Part shown: positions 27,001 to 34,434 of the stretch, in pieces
How the letters are laid out: every line of letters starts with the position of its first letter
Position numbering within the stretch: the first letter of the stretch is position 1
Assembly (NCBI RefSeq): GCF_025808395.1
Contig: NZ_CP075524.1
Coordinates: 806,001 to 870,000 of the forward strand
From: Microcella sp.
Lineage (GTDB): Bacteria; Actinomycetota; Actinomycetes; Actinomycetales; Microbacteriaceae
Direction: 5' to 3'
Length of the DNA stretch: 64,000 nucleotides
Position numbers and translations under genes: made by a program
Notes under the pieces: model-generated
Databases searched by the model: none
What the model saw: only the letters and a program-made list of their open reading frames with translations
Told to the model about the DNA's origin: nothing

Positions 27001-27433
27001 GCAGCACCTGGATGTCGGTCGTCGCCGGGCTCGACTGCAGCACCGGAACCCCCGCCGCGATCGCCCGCTCTTTCGCGGTGACCTTGTTGCCCGCCATCTC
27101 GAGCACCGACCGAGGCGGGCCGATGAACGCGATGCCGGCATCGGCGGCCGCCTGCGCCAGGTCGGGGTTCTCACTCAAGAAGCCGTAGCCCGGGTAGATC
27201 GCGTCAGCGCCCGCGAGCTTCGCGACACGAATGATCTCGTCGACGTCGAGATACGCGCGAACCGGATGCCCCGGCTCGCCGATCTGGTAGGCCTCATCAG
27301 CCTTGAGACGGTGCATCGAGTTGCGGTCTTCGTAGGGGAAGACCGCGACGGTCTTGGCTCCGAGCTCGTAGGCGGCTCGGAAAGCCCTGATCGCGATCTC
27401 TCCGCGGTTGGCAACAAGAATCTTGCGAAACAT
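24035..27433 (-). CDS. pyc: Pyruvate carboxylase
   Basis: Biotin enzyme that makes oxaloacetate from pyruvate, replenishing the TCA cycle. The 1132-residue protein has full length and order: biotin carboxylase domain (about 1-450; KILVANRGEIAIRAFR at the start, GGGGRGMR ATP loop), carboxyltransferase domain (about 530-1000; TDTTFRDAHQSLLATR metal motif, and HTHDTAGGQ), and a biotinyl domain ending the protein, with the biotin Lys in EAMKME near residue 1098. ATG 27433 gives the canonical N-terminus although the frame is open upstream. It is divergent from parA. Confidence 0.97.
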   Translation of the reverse strand: MFRKILVANRGEIAIRAFRAAYELGAKTVAVFPYEDRNSMHRLKADEAYQIGEPGHPVRAYLDVDEIIRVAKLAGADAIYPGYGFLSENPDLAQAAADAGIAFIGPPRSVLEMAGNKVTAKERAIAAGVPVLQSSPATTDIQVLLDAADEIGFPIFAKAVAGGGGRGMRRVEKREDLKDALEAAMREADSAFGDPTMFIEQAVVRPRHIEVQILADSSGETVHLFERDCSVQRRHQKVVEIAPAPNLDEGVRQAMYRDAVAFARSIGYVNAGTVEFLLDTAGERAGQHVFIEMNPRIQVEHTVTEEVTDVDLVQSQMRIAFGQSLAELNLRQDQIHLRGAALQCRITTEDPASGFRPDTGKITTYRSPGGAGVRLDGGTIASGAQISPHFDSMLAKMTCRGRDFAAAVSRSRRGLAEFRIRGVTTNIPFLQAVLDDPAFQAGDLSTAFIDERPHLVRSNPSKDRGTKLLNWLADVTVNQPHGAGDGVIDPALKLPELDLQAPAPAGSRQRLLELGPEGFARALREQTALAVTDTTFRDAHQSLLATRVRTTDLVQVMPHVARMTPGLLSVEAWGGATYDVALRFLGEDPWQRLAAMREALPNVAIQMLLRGRNTVGYTPYPTEVTDAFVAEAAETGVDIFRIFDALNDVDQMRPAIDAVLRAETAVAEVAMCYSGDLLDPAETLYTLDYYLALAEQIVDSGAHILAIKDMAGLLRAGAAEVLVGALRERFDVPVHVHTHDTAGGQLATLLAAARAGADAVDAASAPMAGTTSQPSLSALVAALEHTERDTGLGLAAVAELEPYWEAVRKAYAPFESGLPGPTGRVYTHEIPGGQLSNLRQQAIALGLGDRFEVIEDWYAAANRILGRPTKVTPSSKVVGDLALQMAAAGADPADFEQNPQNYDIPDSVIGFMAGELGDLPGGWPEPFRTKVLAGRSVKIGTTPLTDEQLQKLNGSTDDRRLMLNQLLFAQPTQQFLQTREQYGDLSVLSTPDYLYGLRTGVEHAIEIEQGVSLLVNLEAIGEPDEKGMRSVMATLNGQLRPITVRDRSIAVDSVSTEKADPAQPGQIAAPFMGVVTLKVAEGDTVQAGDAVATIEAMKMEAAITTPVAGKVARRAIPETQQVEAGDLLVVIE

Positions 27434-27531
27434 CGTGTCCTCTCGGAATCGGCCCAGGTGGGGGTCGACGACGCTCCGGTGGTGGCGGGCCGAGGTCGGT
27501 GCGCATGCGCGCTGTTCCAGACTAGTGAAGG

Positions 27532-27537
27532 TAGGGT
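27532..27537 (+). promoter_or_regulatory. -10 element (TAGGGT), leaderless start of parA-like gene
   Basis: TAGGGT ends 8 nt before the GTG start of the ParA-like gene, with no Shine-Dalgarno sequence between them. Confidence 0.45.
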
Positions 27538-27545
27538 CGTTACTC

Positions 27546-28349
27546 GTGCACGTACTGAGCATCAGCTCTCTCAAGGGGGGCGTGGGAAAGACGACCGTCA
27601 CGCTAGGGCTTGCGTCGGCGGCCTTCTCGCGCGGGCTGCGCACGCTCGTGGTCGACCTCGACCCCCAGTCAGACGCCTCGACCGGCATGGATATCCAGGT
27701 CGCCGGGCACTTGACCGTCGCCGATGTGCTGGCGGCCCCGAAAGAGCGCACTGTGCGCCAGGCGATCGCGCCGAGCGGGTGGACCCGGGGTCGCCCTGGC
27801 ACCGTCGACGTCATGATCGGCAGCCCGAGCGCGATCAACTTCGACGGACCGCACCCGAGCATTCGAGAGATCTGGAAGCTCGAAGAGGCGCTCGCCCATG
27901 TCGAGAGCGACTACGACCTCGTGCTCGTCGACTGCGCGCCGTCGCTCAACGCCCTCACGCGCACCGCGTGGGCAGCGAGCGATCGAGTCGTGGTCGTCAC
28001 CGAGCCCGGGCTCTTCTCCGTGGCCGCCGCCGATCGCGCCTTGCGGGCGATCGAAGAGATTCGCCGGGGGCTCTCGCCGCGGCTGCAGCCGCTCGGCATC
28101 ATCGTGAACCGCGCGCGCGTGCAATCGCTCGAGCACCAATTTCGCATCAAAGAGCTGCGCGACATGTTCGGCCCACTCGTGCTCGCCCCCCAGCTGCCCG
28201 AGCGCACCTCACTGCAGCAGGCGCAGGGCGCCGCGAAGCCGCTGCACGTCTGGCCAGGAGACTCGGCTCAAGAGATGGCGCGCAATTTCGATCAGCTGCT
28301 CGACCGCATCATGCGCACCGCCAAGATCGGCGAGTACTCGGGCCTCTAG
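27546..28349 (+). CDS. ParA-family ATPase
   Basis: A 267-residue ParA/Soj-type ATPase with SLKGGVGKTTV (deviant Walker A, residues about 7-17), VDLDPQSDASTGM (A' motif) and VDCAPSLN (Walker B), followed by a typical C-terminal helix. No parB or parS-like site is next to it, so it is an orphan ParA, perhaps for positioning another cargo. The GTG at 27546 was chosen because it gives the normal N-terminus and follows a -10 by 8 nt. It is divergent from pyc and convergent with merR. Confidence 0.88.
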   Translation: MHVLSISSLKGGVGKTTVTLGLASAAFSRGLRTLVVDLDPQSDASTGMDIQVAGHLTVADVLAAPKERTVRQAIAPSGWTRGRPGTVDVMIGSPSAINFDGPHPSIREIWKLEEALAHVESDYDLVLVDCAPSLNALTRTAWAASDRVVVVTEPGLFSVAAADRALRAIEEIRRGLSPRLQPLGIIVNRARVQSLEHQFRIKELRDMFGPLVLAPQLPERTSLQQAQGAAKPLHVWPGDSAQEMARNFDQLLDRIMRTAKIGEYSGL

Positions 28350-28359
28350 TTCGGGTGCC

Positions 28360-28905
28360 CTACGACGCGCGAGTGGCTCGTCTCGCCGCGAGCTCGTCGG
28401 CGGGATCAGCGGCCGGCGTCGAGTCGAGCTCGACGAGCGAGCTCTCGACCTCGCGCAGCACCTTGCCGACGGCGATGCCGAAGACGCCCTGCCCGCGACT
28501 CACGAGGTCGATGACCTCATCATTGCTGGTGCACAGGTAGACGCTCGCGCCATCGCTCATGAGCGTGGTCTGAGCAAGGTCGTTGACCCCCGACTCGCGC
28601 AATTGGTTGACCGCGGTGCGAATCTGCTGCAGAGAGATGCCGGTGTCGAGCAGGCGCTTGACGAGCTTCAAGACGAGGATGTCGCGGAAGCCGTAGAGGC
28701 GCTGCGTGCCCGAGCCTGCCGCCCCGCGCACCGTGGGCTCGACGAGCTCGGTGCGCGCCCAGTAGTCGAGCTGCCGGTACGAGATGCCCGCTGCCCGCGC
28801 TGCGACGGCACCCCGGTAGCCGGCCTGGTTGTCGAGGTCGGGAAGTCCGTCGGTGAACAGCAGCCCGAGGTCGTAGCGGTCGTCGCTGTGGCTGATGTCG
28901 GTCAT
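28360..28905 (-). CDS. MerR-family transcriptional regulator (Rv1830-like)
   Basis: A 181-residue protein with an N-terminal MerR winged helix (SYRQLDYWARTELVEPTVR, then RLYGFRDILVLKLVKRLLDTGISL, residues about 40-95) and a C-terminal region without Cys-rich metal ligands. Order relative to garA and ftsR matches Rv1827-Rv1828-Rv1830. Homologues influence cell growth and division genes. The gene is preceded by a 117-bp gap that contains a perfect palindrome, a likely operator. Effector unknown. Confidence 0.85.
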   Translation of the reverse strand: MTDISHSDDRYDLGLLFTDGLPDLDNQAGYRGAVAARAAGISYRQLDYWARTELVEPTVRGAAGSGTQRLYGFRDILVLKLVKRLLDTGISLQQIRTAVNQLRESGVNDLAQTTLMSDGASVYLCTSNDEVIDLVSRGQGVFGIAVGKVLREVESSLVELDSTPAADPADELAARRATRAS

Positions 28906-28931
28906 GGCCCCTACCTAACCTTCACGTTGAG

Positions 28932-28950
28932 CGTGACAGTTGATGTCACG
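28932..28950. promoter_or_regulatory. Perfect inverted repeat CGTGACA-N5-TGTCACG
   Basis: Seven-base arms separated by GTTGA give a 19-bp site 27 bp upstream of the merR start codon and downstream of ftsR. Symmetry and spacing fit binding of a MerR dimer, so it may be the operator for one of the two flanking MerR genes. The assignment is inferred. Confidence 0.6.
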
Positions 28951-29022
28951 CCGTTCACACTAGCGAGCCGTGGCACGCCGACCGGAGACATCCGCTCTGA
29001 CACCTCGGCGTGTCGGGGCTCA

Positions 29023-29727
29023 CTACGACTGTAGCTTGCCCAGGGCCGAGCGGATGAGGCTCGCGCGAACAACTTCGAGCTGGCCAGCGATCTCACGGGC
29101 CAGTTCGGCCGCTTTCGCCCGGCTCGACGGGTCGTTTCGTCGCGACACGGGTATCAGGGCACTCTCGATGAGCCCCAGCTCGCGCTCTGCGGCCGCGCGG
29201 AAGCCTCGCAGATGGCGAGGTTCGATGCCCGAGCGCTGCAACTCGACGAGGGCGCGCAGCACGACCAGGGCATCCTCACCATAGGTGTCGGCCGCCGAGA
29301 CGAGCGATGCTGACACCGCGTCGGTCAGCAGCGCCGGGGTGGCACCCGCCTCGCGGACGAGCTCTGCGCGCGTGAATCGCCGCTCAGTCGCGAGAATCGA
29401 CAGCGGCACTGCTCCCCCGGTGGGCAACGAAGGCGACCGACCGGCCTCGATGTCGTCGAGGTAGCCGCGAATGACCTTGAGCGGCAGGTAGTGATCGCGC
29501 TGCATCGACAATATGAAGCGCAGCCGCTCGACATCGGCAGCCGAGAACTTTCGATACCCCGATTCAGTGCGCGACGGAGACACGAGCCCGCGCTCTTCGA
29601 GAAAACGCAGCTTCGACGGCGTGAGGTCTGAGAACTCCGGAGTGAGCTTCGCCAGCACCTGCCCGATGCTCAGCAGGCTTGCGCCCGGATTCGCGCGGGC
29701 CGCCGCAGCGGTCGAGCGCGACGCCAT
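29023..29727 (-). CDS. ftsR: FtsR-type MerR regulator
   Basis: The 234-residue protein has a MerR helix-turn-helix (SIGQVLAKLTPEFSDLTPSK, RFLEERGLVSPSRTESGYR, FSAADVERL; residues about 19-75) and a C-terminal helical domain. It is the Rv1828/FtsR family, shown in corynebacteria to activate ftsZ transcription. Its start overlaps the garA stop by one base, so the pair is translationally coupled. Direct control of ftsZ here is inferred from the family. Confidence 0.87.
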   Translation of the reverse strand: MASRSTAAAARANPGASLLSIGQVLAKLTPEFSDLTPSKLRFLEERGLVSPSRTESGYRKFSAADVERLRFILSMQRDHYLPLKVIRGYLDDIEAGRSPSLPTGGAVPLSILATERRFTRAELVREAGATPALLTDAVSASLVSAADTYGEDALVVLRALVELQRSGIEPRHLRGFRAAAERELGLIESALIPVSRRNDPSSRAKAAELAREIAGQLEVVRASLIRSALGKLQS

Positions 29728-30200
29728 CAGGCGCTCGGCGCGATGTCGAACCGCGACGAGTAGAAGGTCAGGTGAAACTTGCCGACCTGCACTTCGACAC
29801 CATCGCTGAGCGACACCGTGTCATCGATGCGCTCGCCGCCCATGAAGGTGCCGTTGAGCGACCCGAGGTCGCGCACCGAGAACCGTGTGCCCGCTCTGAC
29901 GAAGGCGGCATGCTTGCGAGAGACGGTGACGTCGTCGAGAAAGATGTCGGCATCAGGATGCCGCCCAGCCACGGTCACGTCGGCATCGAGCAAGAACCGG
30001 GCACCCGTGTTGGGGCCTCGACGCACGATGAGCAGCGCCGAGCCAGAAGGAAGCGCCGCGATGACATCGTGCTCTTCAGTGCTCACGCCTGACTCGAGCG
30101 CCGCCAACTGCGCGGCGAACTCGGGGCCGTAGTGAACGGTCGTCTCGTGCGGCTTGTAATCGCTCGGCGACTCGTTGCCGGTCGGCGGGGTATCAGGCAT
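29727..30200 (-). CDS. garA: FHA-domain regulator GarA/OdhI
   Basis: GarA/OdhI inhibits 2-oxoglutarate dehydrogenase and steers glutamate metabolism; phosphorylation by PknB/PknG-type kinases at an N-terminal ETT motif locks it. The 157-residue product has HETTVHYG near residue 20 (ETT conserved, but followed by V rather than SVF) and a C-terminal FHA domain (GRHPDADIFLDD, VSRKHAAF, LGSLNGTFMGGE; about residues 78-140). Its start overlaps the pgsA stop by 8 bp and its stop touches ftsR, giving the operon pgsA-garA-ftsR. Confidence 0.9.
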   Translation of the reverse strand: MPDTPPTGNESPSDYKPHETTVHYGPEFAAQLAALESGVSTEEHDVIAALPSGSALLIVRRGPNTGARFLLDADVTVAGRHPDADIFLDDVTVSRKHAAFVRAGTRFSVRDLGSLNGTFMGGERIDDTVSLSDGVEVQVGKFHLTFYSSRFDIAPSA

Positions 30201-30849
30201 CCGGTGACCTCCTTCGAGTAGTCAGCGTATCGGATGCCGCGCCCGAGATTCGGGGCCGATTCGAGGTCAGTTCTCTCGTCTGCCGAAGGTAGAGCAGCCC
30301 CGCCCACCAATACAGGAAGGCGCCCCACAGCGTGAATGCCCATCCGATCGGGTCGGTGATCGACTGCAGGTCAGGAAACGCTTCGCCCAGCACGAGAATC
30401 GGCAGGGCGTAGAACAGCGAGAATGTCGCCACCTTGCCCAAGTGGTGCACCGGTAACGGGCCGTAGCCATGCTGCGCGAGCACGATGCCGAGCACGGCCA
30501 AGAACACGTCGCGGCCCACGATGACGATGACGATCCACCAGGGCACGACGTCGCGCACCGCGAGTGCGATCACCGCGGCGAAGATGAACAGGCGATCGGC
30601 GGCCGGGTCGAGCACTTGGCCGAGTTTCGTGATCTGGCCGAAGCGACGAGCGATCACTCCGTCGAGAAAGTCGCTCGCGCTCGAGATGACGATGATGATG
30701 AAGGCGGCGAGGTCTTCGCCCTGCAGCACGAGCACGAGAAAGACCGGCACCAGCAGAATGCGCAGGGCGCTCAGCACGTTGGGCACCGTCCATATGCGAT
30801 CGCTGACCACCGCCCCGACGGGGCCGGGCTCGCTCGGTGGCTCAGACAC
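30193..30849 (-). CDS. pgsA: CDP-alcohol phosphatidyltransferase (PgsA-like)
   Basis: Integral membrane enzyme that transfers a phosphatidyl group from CDP-diacylglycerol, probably to glycerol 3-phosphate. The 218-residue protein shows the full family signature DG-x2-AR-x8-G-x3-D-x3-D (SDFLDGVIARRFG...LDPAADR, residues about 59-87) and about six hydrophobic segments. Substrate is inferred. It heads the operon with garA and ftsR. The GTG at 30849 sits 6 nt after a TAGACT -10. Confidence 0.88.
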   Translation of the reverse strand: MSEPPSEPGPVGAVVSDRIWTVPNVLSALRILLVPVFLVLVLQGEDLAAFIIIVISSASDFLDGVIARRFGQITKLGQVLDPAADRLFIFAAVIALAVRDVVPWWIVIVIVGRDVFLAVLGIVLAQHGYGPLPVHHLGKVATFSLFYALPILVLGEAFPDLQSITDPIGWAFTLWGAFLYWWAGLLYLRQTRELTSNRPRISGAASDTLTTRRRSPDA

Positions 30850-30855
30850 GCGGTC

Positions 30856-30861
30856 AGTCTA
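30856..30861 (-). promoter_or_regulatory. -10 element (TAGACT) of the pgsA-garA-ftsR operon
   Basis: In the minus direction TAGACT ends 6 nt before the GTG start of pgsA, implying a leaderless operon transcript. Confidence 0.5.
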
Positions 30862-30896
30862 GTGACGCTCCGCGCTGACCGGGCGGCCGGTGCCGG

Positions 30897-30902
30897 TACT
30901 CT
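30897..30902 (+). promoter_or_regulatory. -10 element (TACTCT), leaderless start of DUF1295 gene
   Basis: TACTCT ends 7 nt before the ATG. The leader lacks any purine-rich ribosome-binding site. Confidence 0.45.
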
Positions 30903-30909
30903 CGACGCC

Positions 30910-31743
30910 ATGGACATCGTCGTCATCGTGCTCGGCATCGCCGCGGCAGTCAGCCTCTTCACCTGGATCGCGTCGCTCATCACGGGCGACTACTCGTGGG
31001 TCGATCGCATCTGGTCGATCGTTCCGGTGGTCTACGTCGCCGCGTTCTGGGCCGCCTCGGGCTTCACCGACCCTCGGCTGACGATCATGACGGTGCTCGT
31101 TGCACTCTGGGGAGCACGGCTGACGTTCAACTTCGCGCGCAAGGGCGGCTACCGCGGCGTCGAAGACTACCGGTGGCCGATTCTGCGCGAGCGCATGACC
31201 CCCGCGCAGTTCCAGGCCTTCAATCTGCTGTTCATCGTCATCTTCCAGAACGGCCTGCTGCTGCTCATCTCGCTGCCCGCCCTGCTGGCGTATCAGCATC
31301 AGGCGACCCCCGTCGGCGCCATCGAGCTCGTGCTCGCCGGCCTGTTTCTCGCGTTTCTCATCGGCGAGTTCGTGGCCGATCAGCAGCAGTGGGTCTTCCA
31401 GTCGGCCAAGGCTGATCTGATCGCCGCGGGCGGCCAGCCCGAGCAGCGCTTCGTCACCTCGGGCCTGTGGCGCTACAGTCGCCACCCCAACTTCTTCTTC
31501 GAACAGGCACAGTGGTGGGTGTTCTTCGGGCTCGGTGCCGCCGCACTGGGCAGTGCACTGCACTGGACGCTGGTGGGGCCGGTGCTGCTGACCGCGCTCT
31601 TCATCGGTTCGACGATCTTCACCGAGTCGATCACGCTCAGTCGCTACCCCGAGTACGCCGACTACCAGCGCCGCACGTCGATGCTGATCCCGTGGATTCC
31701 CCGACAGTCGCGCGCCGCTGCCGCCGAGGCCACGACCGGCTGA
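30910..31743 (+). CDS. DUF1295 membrane protein (steroid 5-alpha-reductase-like fold)
   Basis: A 277-residue polytopic protein with about seven hydrophobic segments. The C-terminal half carries the DUF1295 signature: TSGLWRYSRHPNFFFEQAQWW, then a FTESITLSRYPEYADYQRRTS segment, as in isoprenylcysteine methyltransferase and steroid reductase relatives. The HPNFFFE motif likely binds a nucleotide or SAM cofactor. The substrate is unknown. It is divergent from pgsA with a 60-bp gap. The ATG at 30910 was chosen over a long open frame upstream because a -10 hexamer precedes it by 7 nt. Confidence 0.85.
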   Translation: MDIVVIVLGIAAAVSLFTWIASLITGDYSWVDRIWSIVPVVYVAAFWAASGFTDPRLTIMTVLVALWGARLTFNFARKGGYRGVEDYRWPILRERMTPAQFQAFNLLFIVIFQNGLLLLISLPALLAYQHQATPVGAIELVLAGLFLAFLIGEFVADQQQWVFQSAKADLIAAGGQPEQRFVTSGLWRYSRHPNFFFEQAQWWVFFGLGAAALGSALHWTLVGPVLLTALFIGSTIFTESITLSRYPEYADYQRRTSMLIPWIPRQSRAAAAEATTG

Positions 31744-31744
31744 C

Positions 31745-31750
31745 TACTCT
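31745..31750 (+). promoter_or_regulatory. -10 element (TACTCT), leaderless start of LRV-like gene
   Basis: TACTCT ends 7 nt before the ATG and lies directly after the DUF1295 stop codon. The gene may therefore have its own leaderless transcript. Confidence 0.4.
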
Positions 31751-31757
31751 CGCCCGC

Positions 31758-32234
31758 ATGTCGTGCATCCGCTTCAATACTCCCGCCCAGCGTCGCCAGC
31801 TCGCCGCGAGCGCACCGCAGATGGCGCCGTCTGACGACCCCGTCGCGCAGTTTCTGTCGCCCGCCGTCACGGCATCGAAGATCGCTCGCATCCGCCAGCT
31901 CGCCGTCGATGCGCACCCCAAGATTCGCGAGAGTGCCGCGTCGTCGTATCACGCCCCCGACGACGTCTACGAAGCACTGTCGCGTGATCCCGACCCCGGC
32001 GTGCGAGCGTGCATCGCGAAGAACGAACGAGTGTCGTGCGACATCTTGCGGCGCCTCGCCGACGACCCCGACGAACGGGTGCGCGGGTTCGTCGCGCTCA
32101 ACTACTTCGTTCCGGCAGACGCCATGCAGCGCCTCGCCGACGATGCCAGCGAACTGGTTCGCGGGCTCGTCGACTGGAAGGCGCGGTTGGCGCTCGAGAC
32201 TGCCGGCGCAGAGCCTCTGGCTGCCGCCCGCTAA
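31758..32234 (+). CDS. LRV/HEAT-repeat-like small protein
   Basis: A 158-residue protein built of three to four repeated units of about 24 residues: the pattern (A/D)xHPKIRESAASSYHAPDDVYEAL, DPDPGVRACIAKNERVSCDIL, DPDERVRGFVALNYFVPADAM, DASELVRGLVDWKARL. Each unit has VR and an A/L core, as in leucine-rich-repeat-variant or HEAT proteins, so it is likely a protein-protein interaction module. No enzyme motif is visible. Its stop overlaps the convergent SDR stop by 4 bp. Partner unknown. Confidence 0.7.
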   Translation: MSCIRFNTPAQRRQLAASAPQMAPSDDPVAQFLSPAVTASKIARIRQLAVDAHPKIRESAASSYHAPDDVYEALSRDPDPGVRACIAKNERVSCDILRRLADDPDERVRGFVALNYFVPADAMQRLADDASELVRGLVDWKARLALETAGAEPLAAAR

Positions 32235-32989
32235 TCGCGCGAACTGAGCCTGCCCGTCGCCCCTGCCCGGTCGGGCAGGATGCGCGCGAGTGACGCGAGC
32301 ACGCGGTAGCGCACGGTGGGAATGACGACCGAACGGCCGCGATCGATGCCGCGCAGCGCCAACCGCACCAGGGTCGGCGCCTGCAGCCAGAGAAACTCGG
32401 GAATGCCTTCGGTGCGCACCTTCATGCGTTCGTGAAATTCGGTGCGCACGAACCCGGGGCACACCGCGGTGACGCTCACTCCTCGCGGCCGATAGACCAG
32501 GTTCGCACTGCGGGCGAGCATCACTGCCCAGGCTTTTGCTGCCGAGTAGGTTCCGCGGGGAGTGAATGCCGCCACGCTCGCGATCAGCACGACGCGGCCG
32601 CGACCGCGGGCGAGCATCCCCCGCAACGCCGTCTGCGTCAGCTGCAACGGCACCGTCACGTGAATGTCGAGATGCCGCTTCTCGTCGGCGAACGAGTTCT
32701 CATCGAGCTCGCCCCGAATGCCATAGCCGGCGTTGTTCACCAGCAGGTCGATCGGCCGGCGCTCGTCGGCCAAGCGCGCATCGACGGCGGCGAGCCCGTC
32801 GTCGCTGAGCAGATCTGCCGCGAGCACCTCGACCGCGATGCCGAACTCGTGCTGCAGCGTCGCTGCACTCTCAGCGAGCCGCGCGGCGTCGCGGGCGACG
32901 ATCACCAGGTCGTCACCCCGCGCGGCCAACTGGCGCGCGAACTCGGCCCCGATGCCGGCAGTCGCCCCGGTGATGAGTGCAGTGGTCAT
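32231..32989 (-). CDS. Short-chain dehydrogenase/reductase
   Basis: A 252-residue classical SDR with the cofactor loop TGATAGIG (residues 7-14), NNAG (85-88) and catalytic Ser138, Tyr148 and Lys152 (YSAAK). The ARDAAR stretch after strand 2 suggests NADPH preference. The C-terminal part (VRTEFHERM, then a basic hydrophobic tail) resembles the DltE/YqjQ-type acyl- or sterol-oxidoreductase group. The substrate cannot be told. Confidence 0.85.
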   Translation of the reverse strand: MTTALITGATAGIGAEFARQLAARGDDLVIVARDAARLAESAATLQHEFGIAVEVLAADLLSDDGLAAVDARLADERRPIDLLVNNAGYGIRGELDENSFADEKRHLDIHVTVPLQLTQTALRGMLARGRGRVVLIASVAAFTPRGTYSAAKAWAVMLARSANLVYRPRGVSVTAVCPGFVRTEFHERMKVRTEGIPEFLWLQAPTLVRLALRGIDRGRSVVIPTVRYRVLASLARILPDRAGATGRLSSRD

Positions 32990-33014
32990 CGCGTCGACTC
33001 AACTCTCGTCGTCA

Positions 33015-34382
33015 TCATGCCGTGCGCCAGTGCTCTGGCCCGTGCGTTCCCGCCTCATAGTCTTCCAGCGGCACCTCGCCCGCGCGCCACAGCGCCAAGA
33101 CTTCGTCGACGATGCGCCAGCACTGCTCAGCGAGGTCGCCGCGCACCGACAGCGTGTCGTCGCCGTCGAGAATGCCGGCGAGCACTTCACCATAGGCGCT
33201 CAACTGGCCGCCGCCGAAGTCGGTCTCGAGGGTGACTCGCTCGAGGTCGAAGGGGTCGCCTTCGCCGTTGATGTCGAGGTCGACCGACAAGTGCTCGGGC
33301 GACAGCGAGATGCTGATTGTCGCCGGTTCTGTGTCACCGACGAGCGCCTCTGGCCTGCCCTCGACCGGCCGCAGAACGATGCGCACCTCGGTCGACGGCC
33401 GGCCGATGGCCTTGCCGCTGCGCAGGGTGATCGGCACACCTTTCCAGCGCGGTGTGTCGACCGTCACCGTCACCTCGGCAAGGGTCTCGGTCTCTCGCGC
33501 AGCATCGACGCCGGGTTCGTCGACGTAGTCGGGAACGTCTGCGCCGTCGATCGACCCTGCCGTGTAGCGGGCGCGACGACTCGACGTCGAGGCGTCACCC
33601 TGCTGCAACGCGGTCGCAGCGAGAGCGTCGGCCATCGCGTCGTGCAGATCGCCTGAGTCGAGGGTGGCGGGCTTCTCCATGACCACGAGAGCGTGCACGA
33701 GCAGCAAGTGGCTCTGAATCATGTCGACCAGCGCCCCCGCCTGGTCGTAGTAGCCGGCTCGACCCTCGAGGGCGAGGGTCTCGTCGTAGACGATCTCGAT
33801 GCGCGCGATGTGCTCTGAGCTCCACACCGCTTCGAAGATTCGATTCGCGAAGCGAAGACCGAGCAGATTGATGACGGTCGACTTGCCGAGAAAGTGATCG
33901 ACCCGATGGATGCACGACTCGGGGGCAAGAGCCGCGAGTCTCTCGTTCAACGCCACCGCCGAGTCGAGGTCTCGCGCGAACGGCTTCTCGATGGCCAGCC
34001 TGGTGCCCTCTGGCAGCTCGATCGACGCGAGCGCTTCGACCGCCTTCTCGGTGATCGCCGGCGGCAGGGCGAAGTAGACGATGGGTGTGTGGGATGCGCT
34101 CTCGATGACGCGGCGCAGATCGTCGGCACTCGTCGCGTCGACCGTGTCGAATCGCGCGCCTTCCCGAGTCTGCTCGCGCAGCGGCCCGTCACCGAGCGTC
34201 GACGCCACCATCTCGTTCCATTGGGCGGCGCCTTCGTCGCTGTGCCCGGCGCCGATGAGCTCGAGCTCGGTGTCGACGTCAGCCGACTCGCGCTGGGCGA
34301 GCACGTCATCGAGCGCGGGCAAGAGCAGCCGTTTCGTGAGATCGCCGGTGGCTCCGAGAATGATGAGGCTTCGTGTCGACAT
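33015..34382 (-). CDS. zwf: Glucose-6-phosphate dehydrogenase family protein
   Basis: Entry enzyme of the oxidative pentose phosphate pathway, producing NADPH. The 455-residue protein starts with the nucleotide loop LGATGDLTKRLL (usually GASGDLAKRK) and has the EKPFARD motif and the active-site motif RVDHFLGK (usually RIDHYLGK). Both deviate but retain the key Asp, His and Lys. No opcA or gnd lies nearby, and it is divergent from a GH15 gene, so it may be a second, specialised paralogue. ATG 34382 lies 6 nt after a TACCGT -10. Confidence 0.82.
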   Translation of the reverse strand: MSTRSLIILGATGDLTKRLLLPALDDVLAQRESADVDTELELIGAGHSDEGAAQWNEMVASTLGDGPLREQTREGARFDTVDATSADDLRRVIESASHTPIVYFALPPAITEKAVEALASIELPEGTRLAIEKPFARDLDSAVALNERLAALAPESCIHRVDHFLGKSTVINLLGLRFANRIFEAVWSSEHIARIEIVYDETLALEGRAGYYDQAGALVDMIQSHLLLVHALVVMEKPATLDSGDLHDAMADALAATALQQGDASTSSRRARYTAGSIDGADVPDYVDEPGVDAARETETLAEVTVTVDTPRWKGVPITLRSGKAIGRPSTEVRIVLRPVEGRPEALVGDTEPATISISLSPEHLSVDLDINGEGDPFDLERVTLETDFGGGQLSAYGEVLAGILDGDDTLSVRGDLAEQCWRIVDEVLALWRAGEVPLEDYEAGTHGPEHWRTA

Positions 34383-34388
34383 CACTCG

Positions 34389-34394
34389 ACGGTA
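34389..34394 (-). promoter_or_regulatory. -10 element (TACCGT), leaderless start of zwf
   Basis: In the minus direction TACCGT ends 6 nt before the ATG. The whole divergent gap to the GH15 gene is only 52 bp, so the two promoters must overlap. Confidence 0.5.
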
Positions 34395-34434
34395 TCTGGC
34401 AAGCCTGACAGTCGCGTCTGATTGGATGGAGCGC

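Noticed and set aside
23681..28540. A 1619-residue plus-strand frame opposite pyruvate carboxylase
   Set aside because: It is the His/Arg-rich shadow of pyc, which has complete biotin carboxylase, carboxyltransferase and biotinyl domains on the other strand.
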